A DNA stretch of 63,620 nt, from assembly GCF_006440735.1 (NCBI RefSeq), contig NZ_VFUA01000026.1:1-63620 (forward strand), given 5' to 3'. The stretch comes from Mesorhizobium sp. B2-7-1 (lineage in GTDB: Bacteria; Pseudomonadota; Alphaproteobacteria; Rhizobiales; Rhizobiaceae). This document shows, one piece after another, positions 26,113-35,847 of the stretch. A program made the position numbers and the translations under genes. The notes beneath the pieces were generated by a model that made no database searches, was not told the origin of the DNA, and saw only the letters and a program-made list of their open reading frames with translations. Each line of letters opens with the position of its first letter. Positions within the stretch are counted from its first letter, which is position 1.

Positions 26113-26898
26113 TTAGCGAAAACCGGCCTCGCCATGCGAATGCAGTTTGGGCCCGCGCTCCTCGATCGGCTCCAGCGCCTTCTCGACCGGTACGTTCGGC
26201 GCATCGAGGATGGCGGGCTTCGACCCTTGCGGGTTGTGCGCCCACTTCACCGCGTTGCGCAGCACTTTCTGGACGGTCGCATCGTGATAGGTCGGATAGG
26301 TCTCGTGTCCGGGCCGGAAGTAGAAGACATTGCCGGCGCCGCGTCGGTAGGTCAGGCCCGAGCGGAACACCTCGCCGCCCTGGAACCAGGAGATGAAGAC
26401 GGTTTCCAGCGGCTCGGGCACGGCGAACTGCTCGCCATACATCTCTTCGTTCTCCAGCTCGAAGAATTCGCCGACGCCTTCGGTGATCGGATGGCTGGGG
26501 CTCGTCACCCAGAGCCGCTCGCGCTCGCCGGCCTCGCGCCATTTCAGCGTGCAGGGCGTGCCCATCAGCCGCTTGAAGATCTTCGAGAAATGGCCGGAAT
26601 GGAGCACGATCAGCCCCATACCCTCCCAGACGCGCTTCGCAACACGCTCGACCACCTCGTCGACCACCGCGCCATGGTCCTTATGGCCCCACCAGACCAG
26701 CACGTCGGTCTCGGTGAGGCGCGATTCTGGCAGGCCGTGCTCGGGTTGCTCCAGCGTGGCCGTCGAGGCGGAGATCGCCTTGTCCGCATTCAGCGCCTTG
26801 GCGATGGTCGCGTGCATGCCTTCAGGATAGAGGTCGGCGACCACCTCGTTGGTCCGCTCATGGATGTTCTCGCCCCAGACGACAGCGCGAATTGTCAT
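26113..26898 (-). CDS. ThuA-domain protein
   Basis: A 261-residue ThuA-family protein with a class I glutamine-amidotransferase-like fold. The N terminus [20 protein letters not shown], the [12 protein letters not shown] segment and [19 protein letters not shown] are characteristic. The start at 26898 is chosen because it yields the conserved [11 protein letters not shown]; the 44 extra upstream codons are not conserved. ThuA is known from trehalose utilisation in Sinorhizobium meliloti together with ThuB, which matches the gene downstream here. Confidence 0.88.
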   Translation of the reverse strand: MTIRAVVWGENIHERTNEVVADLYPEGMHATIAKALNADKAISASTATLEQPEHGLPESRLTETDVLVWWGHKDHGAVVDEVVERVAKRVWEGMGLIVLHSGHFSKIFKRLMGTPCTLKWREAGERERLWVTSPSHPITEGVGEFFELENEEMYGEQFAVPEPLETVFISWFQGGEVFRSGLTYRRGAGNVFYFRPGHETYPTYHDATVQKVLRNAVKWAHNPQGSKPAILDAPNVPVEKALEPIEERGPKLHSHGEAGFR

Positions 26899-27102
26899 GG
26901 ATTGCCTCGTGAGTGATTGGGAGCCGCCCCGCGCCATAGATAGCGCCTTCGCCCGGTATTGAAAGCGGTTTTCGACTGTCGCTTGGCTGTGAACGGAGCC
27001 CGGCGCGAAAGTCTCCTTACCGGCCAACAATATACGTCCATATGCTTCGGCGTTGATTCAACCGCCGCACAGCCAATTGGCAAGCGCTCCGCCTCGGCTA
27101 CA

Positions 27103-27870
27103 ATGTCAGCCATGAGCGAAGTGCTTGTAGGAGCAGCGATCTTTGCTTGCCTGGCTGGAACCTCGCTGGCCAGCCTGATGGTGCACGAGCGCTTCCCGTC
27201 TCACCACCTTGGGGACGACACCAGCGCGGTGGTGCGGCTTGCCGCGAACCTTTTCGTGGTGATGTCCTCGCTTATGCTCGGCCTGATGATCAACTCGGCC
27301 AAGAACACATTCGAGTCCATCAACGGCAACGTACACACCTTCGCCACCGAGATCATTCTGCTCGATCGAACGCTCCGGCATTACGGGCCGGAGGCGGACA
27401 GCGGCAGGCAGTCGCTCGCCGCCTATGTTCAGCGCGTCGTCGAGACCTCCACGGCCGACAGCGACACGACCGTCGTCCCGAACAGGCTGTCGGAATTGCT
27501 GCTCTATCAGGTCGGAGACATCCTGGCGGAATTGGCCCCCACGGATGCCAAGCAGACCGCCGCGCAACAGGCCGCGACGCAGCAGCTCCAGAAGCTGATC
27601 GAGCAGCGCTGGATACTGGCCGAGCAGTCCGAGGGCGCTATCCCCGCGCCGGTGATCGTCCTGCTCGTCGCCTGGCTGACACTGATCTTCGCCAGCTTCG
27701 GTTTCAGGGCGCCGCGTAATGGGACTGTCGTCTTCACATGCCTCATTTCCGCAGCGCTGGTGGCCGCGGCGATCTATCTGATCATCGACATGGACTCGCC
27801 CTTTTCAGGCCCGATCCAGATCTCGCCGGCGCCCCTGCAGAGGGCGCTGGCGGAACTAACGACGCAATGA
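27103..27870 (+). CDS. DUF4239 (bestrophin-like) membrane protein
   Basis: A 255-residue membrane protein of the DUF4239 family. Two N-terminal transmembrane segments (AAIFACLAGTSLASLMVHER and NLFVVMSSLMLGLMINSAKN) precede a charged periplasmic or cytoplasmic helical part, and two more segments follow near the C terminus (VIVLLVAWLTLIFASFGF and ISAALVAAAIYLIIDM). The motif LMINSAKNTFE is typical of the family. Function is unknown. ATG 27103 or the ATG three codons later is the start. Confidence 0.8.
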   Translation: MSAMSEVLVGAAIFACLAGTSLASLMVHERFPSHHLGDDTSAVVRLAANLFVVMSSLMLGLMINSAKNTFESINGNVHTFATEIILLDRTLRHYGPEADSGRQSLAAYVQRVVETSTADSDTTVVPNRLSELLLYQVGDILAELAPTDAKQTAAQQAATQQLQKLIEQRWILAEQSEGAIPAPVIVLLVAWLTLIFASFGFRAPRNGTVVFTCLISAALVAAAIYLIIDMDSPFSGPIQISPAPLQRALAELTTQ

Positions 27871-27872
27871 GT

Positions 27873-29120
27873 TCACCGGCTGGATTCGCCCAGCGATTTA
27901 ATCAGCAACCTTGCCGCCACCTCGGCGCCGTCGGCGCGGATCTTGCCAGCCAATGCCGCCGCGTGAACCCGGGTCTTCCGAGCCAGCGCCACCTCCAGCG
28001 CCGCCGATAACGACTTCACCGTTGGCACTGGACCGTCATGCGCGGCGCCGATGCCGAGTTCAGCCACCCGCCGCGCCCAATAGGGCTGGTCGCCGATCTG
28101 CGGCACGATCACCTGCGCCGCTCCCGCCCGCGCGGCGGCGACGGTCGTGCCCGCGCCGCCATGATGGATGACGGCCGCGACGCGACCGAACAGGGCCTGC
28201 TGGTTGACCTCGCCGACCGCAAAGCAGTCGTCGCGATCATCGATTGGGCCGAGCCCGGCCCAGCCCTGCGCGATGACCGTGCGGAGGCCCCTGGCGCGGA
28301 TCGCTTCGATGGCGGCGTGTCCGGCTTCGCTCGCGACCGATATCGAGCCGAAGCCGACATAGACCCGCGGCGGCCCGGCATCGAGGAAGGCTTTGAGCGC
28401 GCCGGGAAGGGGCCGTTCATCCGGCTGGATGAAGGCGCCGGCCTGCACGGCGTCGATCAGGTCCGAGCCCGGCCACGGCCCCAGCGTCGGATCGCAGGCG
28501 AGCAGAACCCTTTTGCCGTAGACATAGTCCCGGACATTTTGCACCGGGGGCAGTCCCAGCGACGCGCGCTGGCCGTTGATCGCCTCGCCGAAGAGCGCGT
28601 TCTTGGTCCGGATATCCATCTCCCACAGCAGCCGGTTGTCGGTCACGCCGGCCGGCAGCGGATGGCTTGGATATTCATGCGGCCGGTTGTGCGGCGACGG
28701 CAGCCAGATGGGGCAGAATGTACCGAGCATGTAGCGCATGCCACGTTGTTCCGCGACCATCCGCGCGGCGGCGCAGGACGGGAAGAGGCCGAACGCCACC
28801 ACTGCGTCGCAGCCTTCGGCGGCCGCACTCAGCGCCTCATATTGCCTGGCGACGATCTCGGTCGCCTGGCCGGCAATGAGCCTGGCCCGGTCCTCGGGCG
28901 ACGCCGATCGCGACCGGTTGATCATTTCCTTCGCCCATTCGCGCACTGGCGCGAAGGCCGGGGCCAGCGGCACGCCGGCGCGGGCGAGAAGCGCGGCAAA
29001 CTCCGCATCGCCCGGCGCGCTTACCCTGGCCTCGACGCCATGCGCCTGCAAGGCCGCGCCCAGCGCCGCCAAAGGCTCGACATCGCCGCGCGAGCCGTAA
29101 GTCGATAACAAGATCCGCAT
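27873..29120 (-). CDS. UGT-type glycosyltransferase (GT1, MGT-like)
   Basis: A 415-residue GT-B glycosyltransferase of the macrolide/sterol GT1 group. The N terminus MRILLSTYGSRGDVEPLAAL is diagnostic (GSRGDVEP). The C-terminal acceptor/nucleotide block VAAVIHHGGAGTTVAAARAG holds the HHGGAGT signature and is followed by PQIGDQPYWARRV. Such enzymes glycosylate lipids, terpenoids or antibiotics. The start at 29120 gives the usual N terminus; the frame upstream to 29183 is not conserved. It converges on the DUF4239 gene with 2 bp between stops. Confidence 0.9.
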   Translation of the reverse strand: MRILLSTYGSRGDVEPLAALGAALQAHGVEARVSAPGDAEFAALLARAGVPLAPAFAPVREWAKEMINRSRSASPEDRARLIAGQATEIVARQYEALSAAAEGCDAVVAFGLFPSCAAARMVAEQRGMRYMLGTFCPIWLPSPHNRPHEYPSHPLPAGVTDNRLLWEMDIRTKNALFGEAINGQRASLGLPPVQNVRDYVYGKRVLLACDPTLGPWPGSDLIDAVQAGAFIQPDERPLPGALKAFLDAGPPRVYVGFGSISVASEAGHAAIEAIRARGLRTVIAQGWAGLGPIDDRDDCFAVGEVNQQALFGRVAAVIHHGGAGTTVAAARAGAAQVIVPQIGDQPYWARRVAELGIGAAHDGPVPTVKSLSAALEVALARKTRVHAAALAGKIRADGAEVAARLLIKSLGESSR

Positions 29121-29366
29121 TCCATGCCCCGTTGTCGTTTTTCGGAGCAGCGTTGATACGCCATGGCCAGGGGCTTGCCGCAAGCCCGGGCTGCGCCATA
29201 TCTATATCTTGGGAAGGGTCGTTATCGCTTCCTCAGGTGAGGGTGACGATAGTCGCCACGGCTGGAAGCGACGGCAAATAGCCCGGCGCGTGTTGGCGCC
29301 AGGCCCTTTGGATCAGCAAGTGGGGATAGATAGCCAGCCGGCGACCAGTCGCCGGCCCGATAGGAT

Positions 29367-30980
29367 TCAACCCTGGCGGCCTTCCTGGGCGACCTGGGTG
29401 GGGGACCTTGTGAGGCGCGGAACCACGACAAGGCGCTTGATCTTGCCCTTTTTGTAGGCGGCAAGGAAGCGGTGATAGTCCTTGAAGACGACGCAGCCAT
29501 TGGACTCGGCGCGGCCGCCGCGCAGCATATAGGTGTGCGCGAGCAGGCCGTTGCGGCCGTATTTGTTGCTGCCGCTGGCTGGCGTGAGCCTGATTGCCTC
29601 GACGCCGTGAAAGCGCGATTCGCGCATCGACAGATTGTAGGTGTCCGGCGGCGTCGGGCCGACATTCTTGCGGTTGACGAAGCGAGGCTGGTCGACCATC
29701 GAACCCAATCCCGAATGCGCCTCGAGCCTAGAGCCGTCCGGCATATAAACCGTCTTGGCCGAGATATCGTACACGGCCACGCCATTGCCGGTCGAAGGCC
29801 CGTTGAAAAGGTTGCGGAAGGCGTTGCCGAGGCCGCCGCGCTCAGGCGTGTCGGGCTTTGCATAGGCAAGCATCTCGGACGCCTGCGCCTTGCGCTTGCC
29901 GGGCTTGGTGTCGGCCGCGAGCGGCTTCGAGCCCACTACGCCCGGCAGGGCTTGGTCGCCGCTCCTCGGCGAGACGGTCGTCGGCGTGCTCTGCGCGGTG
30001 TCGGCAGCGGACGGCTGTGGCTTGGCCTTGGCCGTCTGCGGCTTCGCGGTCTCCGGCTTCTGCGGCTTGGCCGCGTTCTGCTCGGGCGCCTGGGTGGCGC
30101 GCTCGAGCGTGGTGCGCGGGCGAAGGCCGGGCACGGCAATCGCGTCCGGCAGATCGTCCTGCGGCGGCAGCGAGGCGACCTGGTATTCGCCGTTCTGGCC
30201 GCTATCCGATTTGTCGGCGACATTTGGCGCGTCGCTGTTTTCGAGCGCGACGGCGGTCGGAACGTCGGCCGTATCCTCCGGCGATACGTTGGCGAGCGCG
30301 AGTGCCAACTCCGAAGCGCCGGCGATTTCGGCTGGCTGCGAACCGAACCGGGCTTCCGCCGGGGCGCCCGGCAGCGCGCCGCCGAAACGGCTCGCCGAAG
30401 GCAGGCTGGCCAGCAGATACGGCGCGTTCTCGGCGCGGGCAAAGGCATCGGCAAGCTTTTGCGGCGAAAGCGCCGCGCGTTTCACCACACCGTCGAACCG
30501 GTCGGCGGCGCCGGCGGCCGAAGCCACCACCACGACTTTTTCCTGCGCGACGCTGTTCGGCGCCGGCAGCTTGAGGCGCGCCATCTTGCCGTCATGGCCA
30601 TTATTCTTCAGTTTTTCAGGAGCTTGGCCGTCATGACTGAAGCTTGTCGCAAGGCTGAAGCAGCCAGCGTCGCAGCCACCGGTGAGCGAGCCTGCCCTGT
30701 AGCCGCCATTGGCGGCAAGGCGCGGCGCCCAGGCATTGGCGATCTGTCGGCGCTGGTCGCCAAGCGCGATGCTGCGCGGCGAAAGCAGGCCTTGCGGCAA
30801 TCCGTTGGAAGCTGCGGTCAGCGAGGTGCTTACCGAATAGAGTCCCGCCAAAGTGGCGACGGACCATAGGGCAAGGGCGGCGCCGACAGCAGGCACCACG
30901 ACCCAACGATGACCAGACTTTTTCGAAGTTACCTCCCCATGAGGAGCGTCACCCCGGTTTTTCAAACGCAAAAACGCCAT
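29367..30980 (-). CDS. DUF2778-domain protein with N-terminal membrane anchor (Tlde1-like fold)
   Basis: A 537-residue protein. One transmembrane segment near residues 27-45 (VVVPAVGAALALWSVATLAG) is followed by a long low-complexity linker rich in Pro, Ala, Lys and Gln (about residues 270-390). The C-terminal domain (about 410-520) contains the DUF2778 features MPDGSRLEAHSGLGSM, RFHGVEAIRL and the active-site-like stretch RGGRAESNGCVVF with a Cys. DUF2778 proteins such as Salmonella Tlde1 have an L,D-transpeptidase-like fold acting on peptidoglycan; here the anchor points to a cell-envelope enzyme rather than a secreted effector. The start at 30980 is chosen by a GAGAGTGG ribosome site. Confidence 0.8.
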   Translation of the reverse strand: MAFLRLKNRGDAPHGEVTSKKSGHRWVVVPAVGAALALWSVATLAGLYSVSTSLTAASNGLPQGLLSPRSIALGDQRRQIANAWAPRLAANGGYRAGSLTGGCDAGCFSLATSFSHDGQAPEKLKNNGHDGKMARLKLPAPNSVAQEKVVVVASAAGAADRFDGVVKRAALSPQKLADAFARAENAPYLLASLPSASRFGGALPGAPAEARFGSQPAEIAGASELALALANVSPEDTADVPTAVALENSDAPNVADKSDSGQNGEYQVASLPPQDDLPDAIAVPGLRPRTTLERATQAPEQNAAKPQKPETAKPQTAKAKPQPSAADTAQSTPTTVSPRSGDQALPGVVGSKPLAADTKPGKRKAQASEMLAYAKPDTPERGGLGNAFRNLFNGPSTGNGVAVYDISAKTVYMPDGSRLEAHSGLGSMVDQPRFVNRKNVGPTPPDTYNLSMRESRFHGVEAIRLTPASGSNKYGRNGLLAHTYMLRGGRAESNGCVVFKDYHRFLAAYKKGKIKRLVVVPRLTRSPTQVAQEGRQG

Positions 30981-31466
30981 ACGACCACTCTCAATCGGCA
31001 TGCCGGTTTGCGGACCTGGCACCCGTCACGATCACAGTTCGCTGGTGCCCCCTGCACCTACTCGCGTCTGTTGCCGATTGATTCAAAAGATGGACAAAGT
31101 TGGTTAACCAATCCCTCCACCAATCGCCATTTTGGCGACGGTCCATACGAAAAAAGAGCCCTCCATGGTCTCCGCCACGGTAGAAATGCTCTCCCTCACC
31201 CGCTTTGCTGCCTGTTTTTCCAGCCTGTGTCAAGAAAACGTGAGGGCTGGAACCGCAACGCTTCAGCCGGCTAGAGGTCGATTGAGGTTAAAAAACGGCA
31301 AGGCGGCAGGCCGCCCGGCTGCCCGGCATTTTCTTTTTGGGCCAGGCGGAATCAGGCGCGGGCCTGTGCCGACCTGCTCGATTCCCGCTTGACCTTCCAG
31401 TTACTGGAACCCGTAGCGTGTTGAAAGGTCGTCCCCGCGGCGGCCTTCCCAACCACGGTCGAGGAG
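30981..31466. other. Intergenic region between divergent genes
   Basis: It holds promoters for the DUF2778 gene (minus) and probably for the oxidase gene (plus). The 12-bp palindrome TTGGTTAACCAA at 31100-31111 stands out. No gene is seen. Confidence 0.5.
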
Positions 31467-32991
31467 ATGCACCGCGCGGCTTTCTGGTGGCGGGCTTGGC
31501 AACGGCTCTGTCGGGGTCTCGCGCACTGGCGCAGATGAAGATGGACGACATGCCGGGCATGGAACCCATGCCGAGCATGGATATGAGCGGTCATGCCGGC
31601 CATGACATGGGCGCCATGGCGCAAGCGCCAGCGGCGCTGCCCGAGGGCGAGGCGTTGCGCGACCTGCCGCTGCTTGCCAACGAGGCCGGCCGGTCCGGAC
31701 TGTTCAAGGCCAGGCTGACGGCTGCGCCGGCCACGGCGCGCTTCGTCGAGGGCCAGGACACGCCGATCCTCGCTTATAACGGCATGAGTCCGGGGCCGCT
31801 GATCGAGGCCTATGAGGGCGACCGCGTCGAAATCACCTTCGCCAACCGGATCGCGGGCGAGCAAAGCACCATCCACTGGCACGGCATGCCGGTTCCGGCC
31901 GACCAGGACGGCAATCCGATGGACCCGGTGGCGGCGGGCGCCGACCGCGTCTATGCCTTCGAGCTGCCCGAAGGCTCGGCCGGCTCCTACTGGTATCACC
32001 CGCATCCACATGGCCGGACGGCCGAGCAGGTTTATCGCGGCCTTGCCGGCGCCTTCGTCGTCAAGGCCAAAGCCGATCCGATCCCGCTCGCTTATGGCGA
32101 CACCGTGCTCATGTTCACCGACCTTCGGCTTGCCGCCGACGGCTCGATGCCCGACACCACCATGACCGACCTGATGAACGGCCGCGTAGGCGACCATGTG
32201 CTGGTCAACGGGCAGAAGAACCCGAAGCTGACGGTGGCGCGCGGCGCGAAGCGGCGCCTGCGGCTCTACAACGCCGCCAATGCGCGCTTCCTCAGGCTCG
32301 CCTTCGCCAACGCCGCGATGACCTTGATCGGCAGCGACGGCGGTCTCCTGGAGGCGCCGGTTGCGGCCGAGGAGATATTGCTCAGCCCGGCCGAACGCGT
32401 CGAACTGGTCGTCGCCTTCGACCAGCCGGGCTCTGCCACCCTCACCACGCTGGACTATGACCGCGGCTGGACGGGGCCTGGCCGGCCGGCGGATGCCGGG
32501 CTGACGCTGCTGACGGTCGATGTCTCCGGCGCGCTGGCCGAGACGATGCCGCCGCTGCCCGGGCGGCTGAGGCCGATCGCGCCTTTCGGGCAGCCCACAA
32601 TCAGTCGCCGTCTGGTCTTCACCGAGACCATGGCGATGAACGCCACCGGCATGGAGATGGGCTTCCTGATCAACGGCAAGGCATTCGACATGGGCGCGTC
32701 GACATCGTCGCCAGGGCCGGCGAGACCGAGCTGTGGGAAATCGCCAACCAGGCCGACATGGACCACCCATTCCATGTCCACGGCACGCAGTTCCAGGTGA
32801 TCGAGCGCGTGCGCGACGGCAAGGTCGCCAAACCGGCTTATCTGGCGTGGAAGGACACGGTCAACGTGGCGCGCGGCGAGACGGTGCGGCTCGTCATCCG
32901 CCAGGAGCAGCCGGGCGCGCGCATGTATCACTGCCACATCCTCGAGCATGAGCAGCTCGGCATGATGGGCATCGTCGACGTGCGGGCGTGA
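31467..32991 (+). pseudogene. Multicopper oxidase gene, frameshifted (CopA/CueO-like)
   Basis: The body of a Tat-type multicopper oxidase is clear. It has a signal-like FLVAGLATALSG, a Met-rich segment MKMDDMPGMEPMP, and copper-site motifs HWHGMPVP and YWYHPHPHG. After about 32697 the frame breaks; HPFHVHGTQFQV and HCHILEHEQLGMMG (the last copper ligands) continue in another frame to the stop at 32989-32991. One missing base in ATGGGCGCGTC explains this. A second likely missing base near 31472-31476 would restore an N terminus MHRRGFLVAGL with twin arginines. Without repair, the type 1 and trinuclear copper sites lose their C-terminal ligands and the enzyme would be inactive. Confidence 0.75.
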
Positions 32992-33548
32992 GGTTCCGCG
33001 ACGCTCTCCGGGCGGGGGCTTGCGCTCGCCTGCCCTCTGGTCCTTGCCCCAACGCTGGCAGCGGGTCCGGGCGATCCCATCGTGGCGGCGCGCTAGGCCT
33101 CGATGAAGGAGATGGCGGCCGCCGCCAAGGCAATCGCGGAAATGTTCGGCGGCAAGCGCGTCTATGAGCCGGTAGCCTTCAAGGCAGCCGCGGACACGCT
33201 CAGCGCCCGTACCGGCGCTGCCCTGATTGCCGAATTCCCGCGAGGCACGCTTGGTGCGCCGTCTGGCGCCAGGCTGGAAATCGATGAGGCCCGGCCGGAG
33301 TTCGAGGCACTCGCCCGCCATATCGGCCGGCTCGCGGACGCGCTCGCCGACAAGGCCGGGAACGCGCCGCCCGAAATCACTGCCGATATGCGGATGACCG
33401 GCCCGCCCATGGACGGCGGCAGCCTGCTTGGCAAGCGCCCGGGCGCCGCCGAGGCCGATCTGGCAAAAATGCCGGCCGAGCGCCTCCTGCACCTGATCCT
33501 GCAGGACTGCGCGAGCTGCATTCGAAGTTCCGGCGGAAAGTCGAGTGA
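32988..33548 (+). pseudogene. Cytochrome c' gene remnant
   Basis: The helical body of a cytochrome c' is recognisable: MKEMAAAAKAIAEMFGG, then EFEALARHIGRLADALADKA, and MPAERLLHLILQDCASC. Three lesions are visible. The frame shifts after the GTG start at 32988, which overlaps the oxidase stop. A TAG at 33094-33096 interrupts the sequence just before ASMKEMAA. A missing C at about 33518-33522 turns CASCH into CASCI, destroying the haem-binding CxxCH and the correct C terminus (frame restored would end at 33548). The gene is therefore dead as given. Confidence 0.75.
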
Positions 33549-33560
33549 GGCCGGACGCGG

Positions 33561-33661
33561 AGAGCATGATCCCGAAAAGTGGCAACTGGTTTTCGGAGAA
33601 AGATCATGCTCCAGCAAAAGAGTTGGATCGTGACGGCGATTCAACGAAACGCCATCACGGT
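33561..33661. repeat. Rhizobial mosaic element (RIME-like), second sequence type
   Basis: It begins AGAGCATGATCCCGAAAAGT and contains GGTTTTCGGAGAAAGATCAT, forming an AGCATGATC/GATCATGCT hairpin; it ends GCCATCACGGTC. This is a known-looking rhizobial palindrome type distinct from the copies at 4197 and 16111. It lies between the cytochrome c' remnant and the stop codon of the DUF2127 gene. Confidence 0.8.
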
Positions 33662-34144
33662 CTAACGCGTGATATGGCGGCGCACCGTTTTCCACTCCTG
33701 CCAGATCAGCCACATGACGATGGCGTCGAACACGGTCAGCACCAGCAGGCCCGGCGAATGCGTGTAGGAATAGCGATAGACCTGGTAGGCCATGAAGGCG
33801 CCGAGCGCGACCAGCGATGCGGGGTAGGACCACAACTTGCCGCGCAGCAGGCCGATGACCAGAAGCAGCTTAATCAATCCGTGGCTGAGCAGATAGAAGG
33901 CATAGAACTCCTTGCTCGCGACGGAGAACCCGGCGGCCATCTGCGACAAATGGGTGGCGATGAAGTCATGGGGATCCTCGACCAGTTCTTCCTGGGTGAC
34001 CATGTTGACCCAGGAAGCGATGGTATCGGTGGTGACGAGGTAAAGCAGGATGCCGCCGATGCACTCGATCAGGGCATGGGCACCTTTTAGCCATACGCTG
34101 ACCTCAAAGAGCTGGTGAATGCGGTGCTCGCCGGCGGGCTTCAA
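33662..34144 (-). CDS. DUF2127 membrane protein
   Basis: A 160-residue membrane protein with four hydrophobic segments. The signature FEVSVWLKGAHALIECIGG at the N terminus and LLSHGLIKLLLVIGLLRGKL followed by WSYPASLVALGAFMAYQVYR are typical of DUF2127, a family without a known role. The gene is divergent from the PAP2 gene (38 bp between starts), so they may share a control region. Confidence 0.85.
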   Translation of the reverse strand: MKPAGEHRIHQLFEVSVWLKGAHALIECIGGILLYLVTTDTIASWVNMVTQEELVEDPHDFIATHLSQMAAGFSVASKEFYAFYLLSHGLIKLLLVIGLLRGKLWSYPASLVALGAFMAYQVYRYSYTHSPGLLVLTVFDAIVMWLIWQEWKTVRRHITR

Positions 34145-34182
34145 CGATCGACCTACTTTTGGACCAGGGATATCAGGCAGGA

Positions 34183-34725
34183 ATGGACGCTTCTCTCACG
34201 CACTGGATCAACGCGGCTGCCGGCATTAGCCCACTCCTTGATAGGACAATGATCGCCATCTCACAATTCGGCGTGCCGCTGATGGTGATTGCGGTCGCCC
34301 TGCAATGGTGGTCCAGGGACGATCGCCTCCACGTGCGCCATGCCTGCCTGTCGGCCGGCCTTTCCTTCCTGATCGGGCTGGCGATCAACCAGGCGATCCT
34401 GCTCTTCGTCCATCGGATCAGGCCTTACGACGCCGGCGTCACGCATCTTTTGATCGCGCCCAGCACCGACTGGTCGTTCCCCTCCGATCACGCGACCGCC
34501 AGCATGGCCGTCGTCGCGGCCTTCGCCTTGCAGGCACTGCCGCGCCGCACGCTCGCTTTGCTCGTCATGGCCGTGCTGGTCTGCTGGTCGCGGCTGCATA
34601 TCGGCATCCACTATGCAGGTGACATTGCCGGCGGCGCGGCCACCGGGATTGCCGCCGCGTTGGCGGTGCGGCTTAGCTATCGCGAGAATTCGCGGCTGGA
34701 CGCTTTCGCCACCAAGATCCTGTAA
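34183..34725 (+). CDS. PAP2-family phosphatase (undecaprenyl-diphosphatase-like)
   Basis: A 180-residue membrane phosphatase. The three catalytic motifs are visible: VHRIRPYDAG (RP of KX6RP; the Lys position is not obvious), FPSDHAT (SxxH-type PSDH) and SRLHIGIHYAGD (SR-x5-H-x3-D). About five transmembrane helices are expected. It resembles BcrC, which recycles undecaprenyl diphosphate for peptidoglycan and O-antigen synthesis. ATG 34183 has AGGCAGG upstream. Confidence 0.88.
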   Translation: MDASLTHWINAAAGISPLLDRTMIAISQFGVPLMVIAVALQWWSRDDRLHVRHACLSAGLSFLIGLAINQAILLFVHRIRPYDAGVTHLLIAPSTDWSFPSDHATASMAVVAAFALQALPRRTLALLVMAVLVCWSRLHIGIHYAGDIAGGAATGIAAALAVRLSYRENSRLDAFATKIL

Positions 34726-34821
34726 CGGACCCGTCTTCGGTTACTCGGGCGCGCATCACAAAAGTGACGCGCTCGCCCGGCTATATGCTAGGCTCACGCC
34801 GCCAAAACAGGGTTCATCGTT

Positions 34822-35055
34822 ATGGATGCCAGCGAATTGCAGGCCATAGGCGATACGCTGATGCGCGTTGTCACCCCCGATATGAAACTGAAAGACCTGC
34901 TCAAGGCGGTGCGAAAACTGCATCCAGATGCCAAAAAGAAGGACATCGCCCGCGCGGCCTTCCACGCCATCATCGCCAATGCCGACCAGAATCCAGGCAA
35001 GTCGCGCAATCTCCAGGCCTTCGCGCTTGCCGAGCGTACCCAGCAATCGGAATAA
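34822..35055 (+). CDS. Conserved small protein, unknown function
   Basis: A 77-residue, basic, mainly helical protein (MDASELQAIGDTLMRVVTPD, then KAVRKLHPDAKKKDIARAAF). No membrane segment. High third-position GC and a clear start suggest it is real. Function unknown; it does not match a family I can name. Confidence 0.65.
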   Translation: MDASELQAIGDTLMRVVTPDMKLKDLLKAVRKLHPDAKKKDIARAAFHAIIANADQNPGKSRNLQAFALAERTQQSE

Positions 35056-35154
35056 ATTGCCGCGAATTGTAGCGTTGGGCTTGCCGGAAATTTAATAAGC
35101 AGTTTCTAATTTAATGACTCAGCCGGCAGTTAGCCCCCAACCGGTAATGAGCCC

Positions 35155-35301
35155 ATGACCAAAAACCTCGGCAATTCCAAACCCAGCGCTCCTGCCAAGG
35201 AGATAAACCCCTCGCTGTTCGGCAAGGCCGCGCCGGCGCTGTTTCCGCTGGTCGTAGCGGCGCTCGGCTATCTCGTCGGCCGGCATTTCTTAGGCTTTTG
35301 A
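35155..35301 (+). CDS. Tiny membrane protein (48 residues)
   Basis: An ATG at 35155 opens a 48-codon frame with a polar N terminus (MTKNLGNSKPSAPAKEINPS) and one hydrophobic C-terminal segment (APALFPLVVAALGYLVGRHF). No strong ribosome site. Codon use fits neighbours. Probably a real small membrane protein, family unknown. Confidence 0.45.
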   Translation: MTKNLGNSKPSAPAKEINPSLFGKAAPALFPLVVAALGYLVGRHFLGF

Positions 35302-35847
35302 CGCGCCCGGCTTTGCGGCGCGCGTTGTTTCCGGTCAATCCGGTCGCAATTGGCCGATGACAATTCGGCCGTCTTGACCATGCCCTTTGCTGCTTTGGTC
35401 CTAGGGCCTAGGTCGTTCTTGTCCTTGGCCGGACCCAAGCGCATGCTCGCAACAGCCGGCGGCCTCGCAAACTCCGGTCAGGCCCGGCCGCCGAACCCAG
35501 TATCACCCCCCAAGGCTGCCGGGCCGCCGGCGCGGCGAGTTGGTCCGCACTCTCGCACGGCCAAGTGCCGGACTGGGCGATCCGCAGTCCCGTTCGGACA
35601 CTTTCGAAATCCGCTGCCGCGTCCTCTTGCAGACCGAACGCCCTAGCGAAGTCGAATTCCGCTGCGCCGAGGTGCAATTGCTGCGCCACACCCGTTTTTA
35701 TTCGTGAGGCTTCGCAAGCGTTTCGAATAACGGAGTGCCGCTTTGCAATAAAAACCAATAAGCCCCGCTTTTCGGCAACTCCAGGCGCGCTAGATCGTAT
35801 TGGGTCGGAGATAGGCAATTCTTCGAGCCAAGAGCAGGGGGCTGTAT
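35302..35847. other. Gene-poor stretch
   Basis: No frame here has convincing coding character; open frames on both strands contain no motif I recognise. The part 35690-35840 is richer in A and T and probably contains the promoter of the 71-residue gene that follows. Confidence 0.4.
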
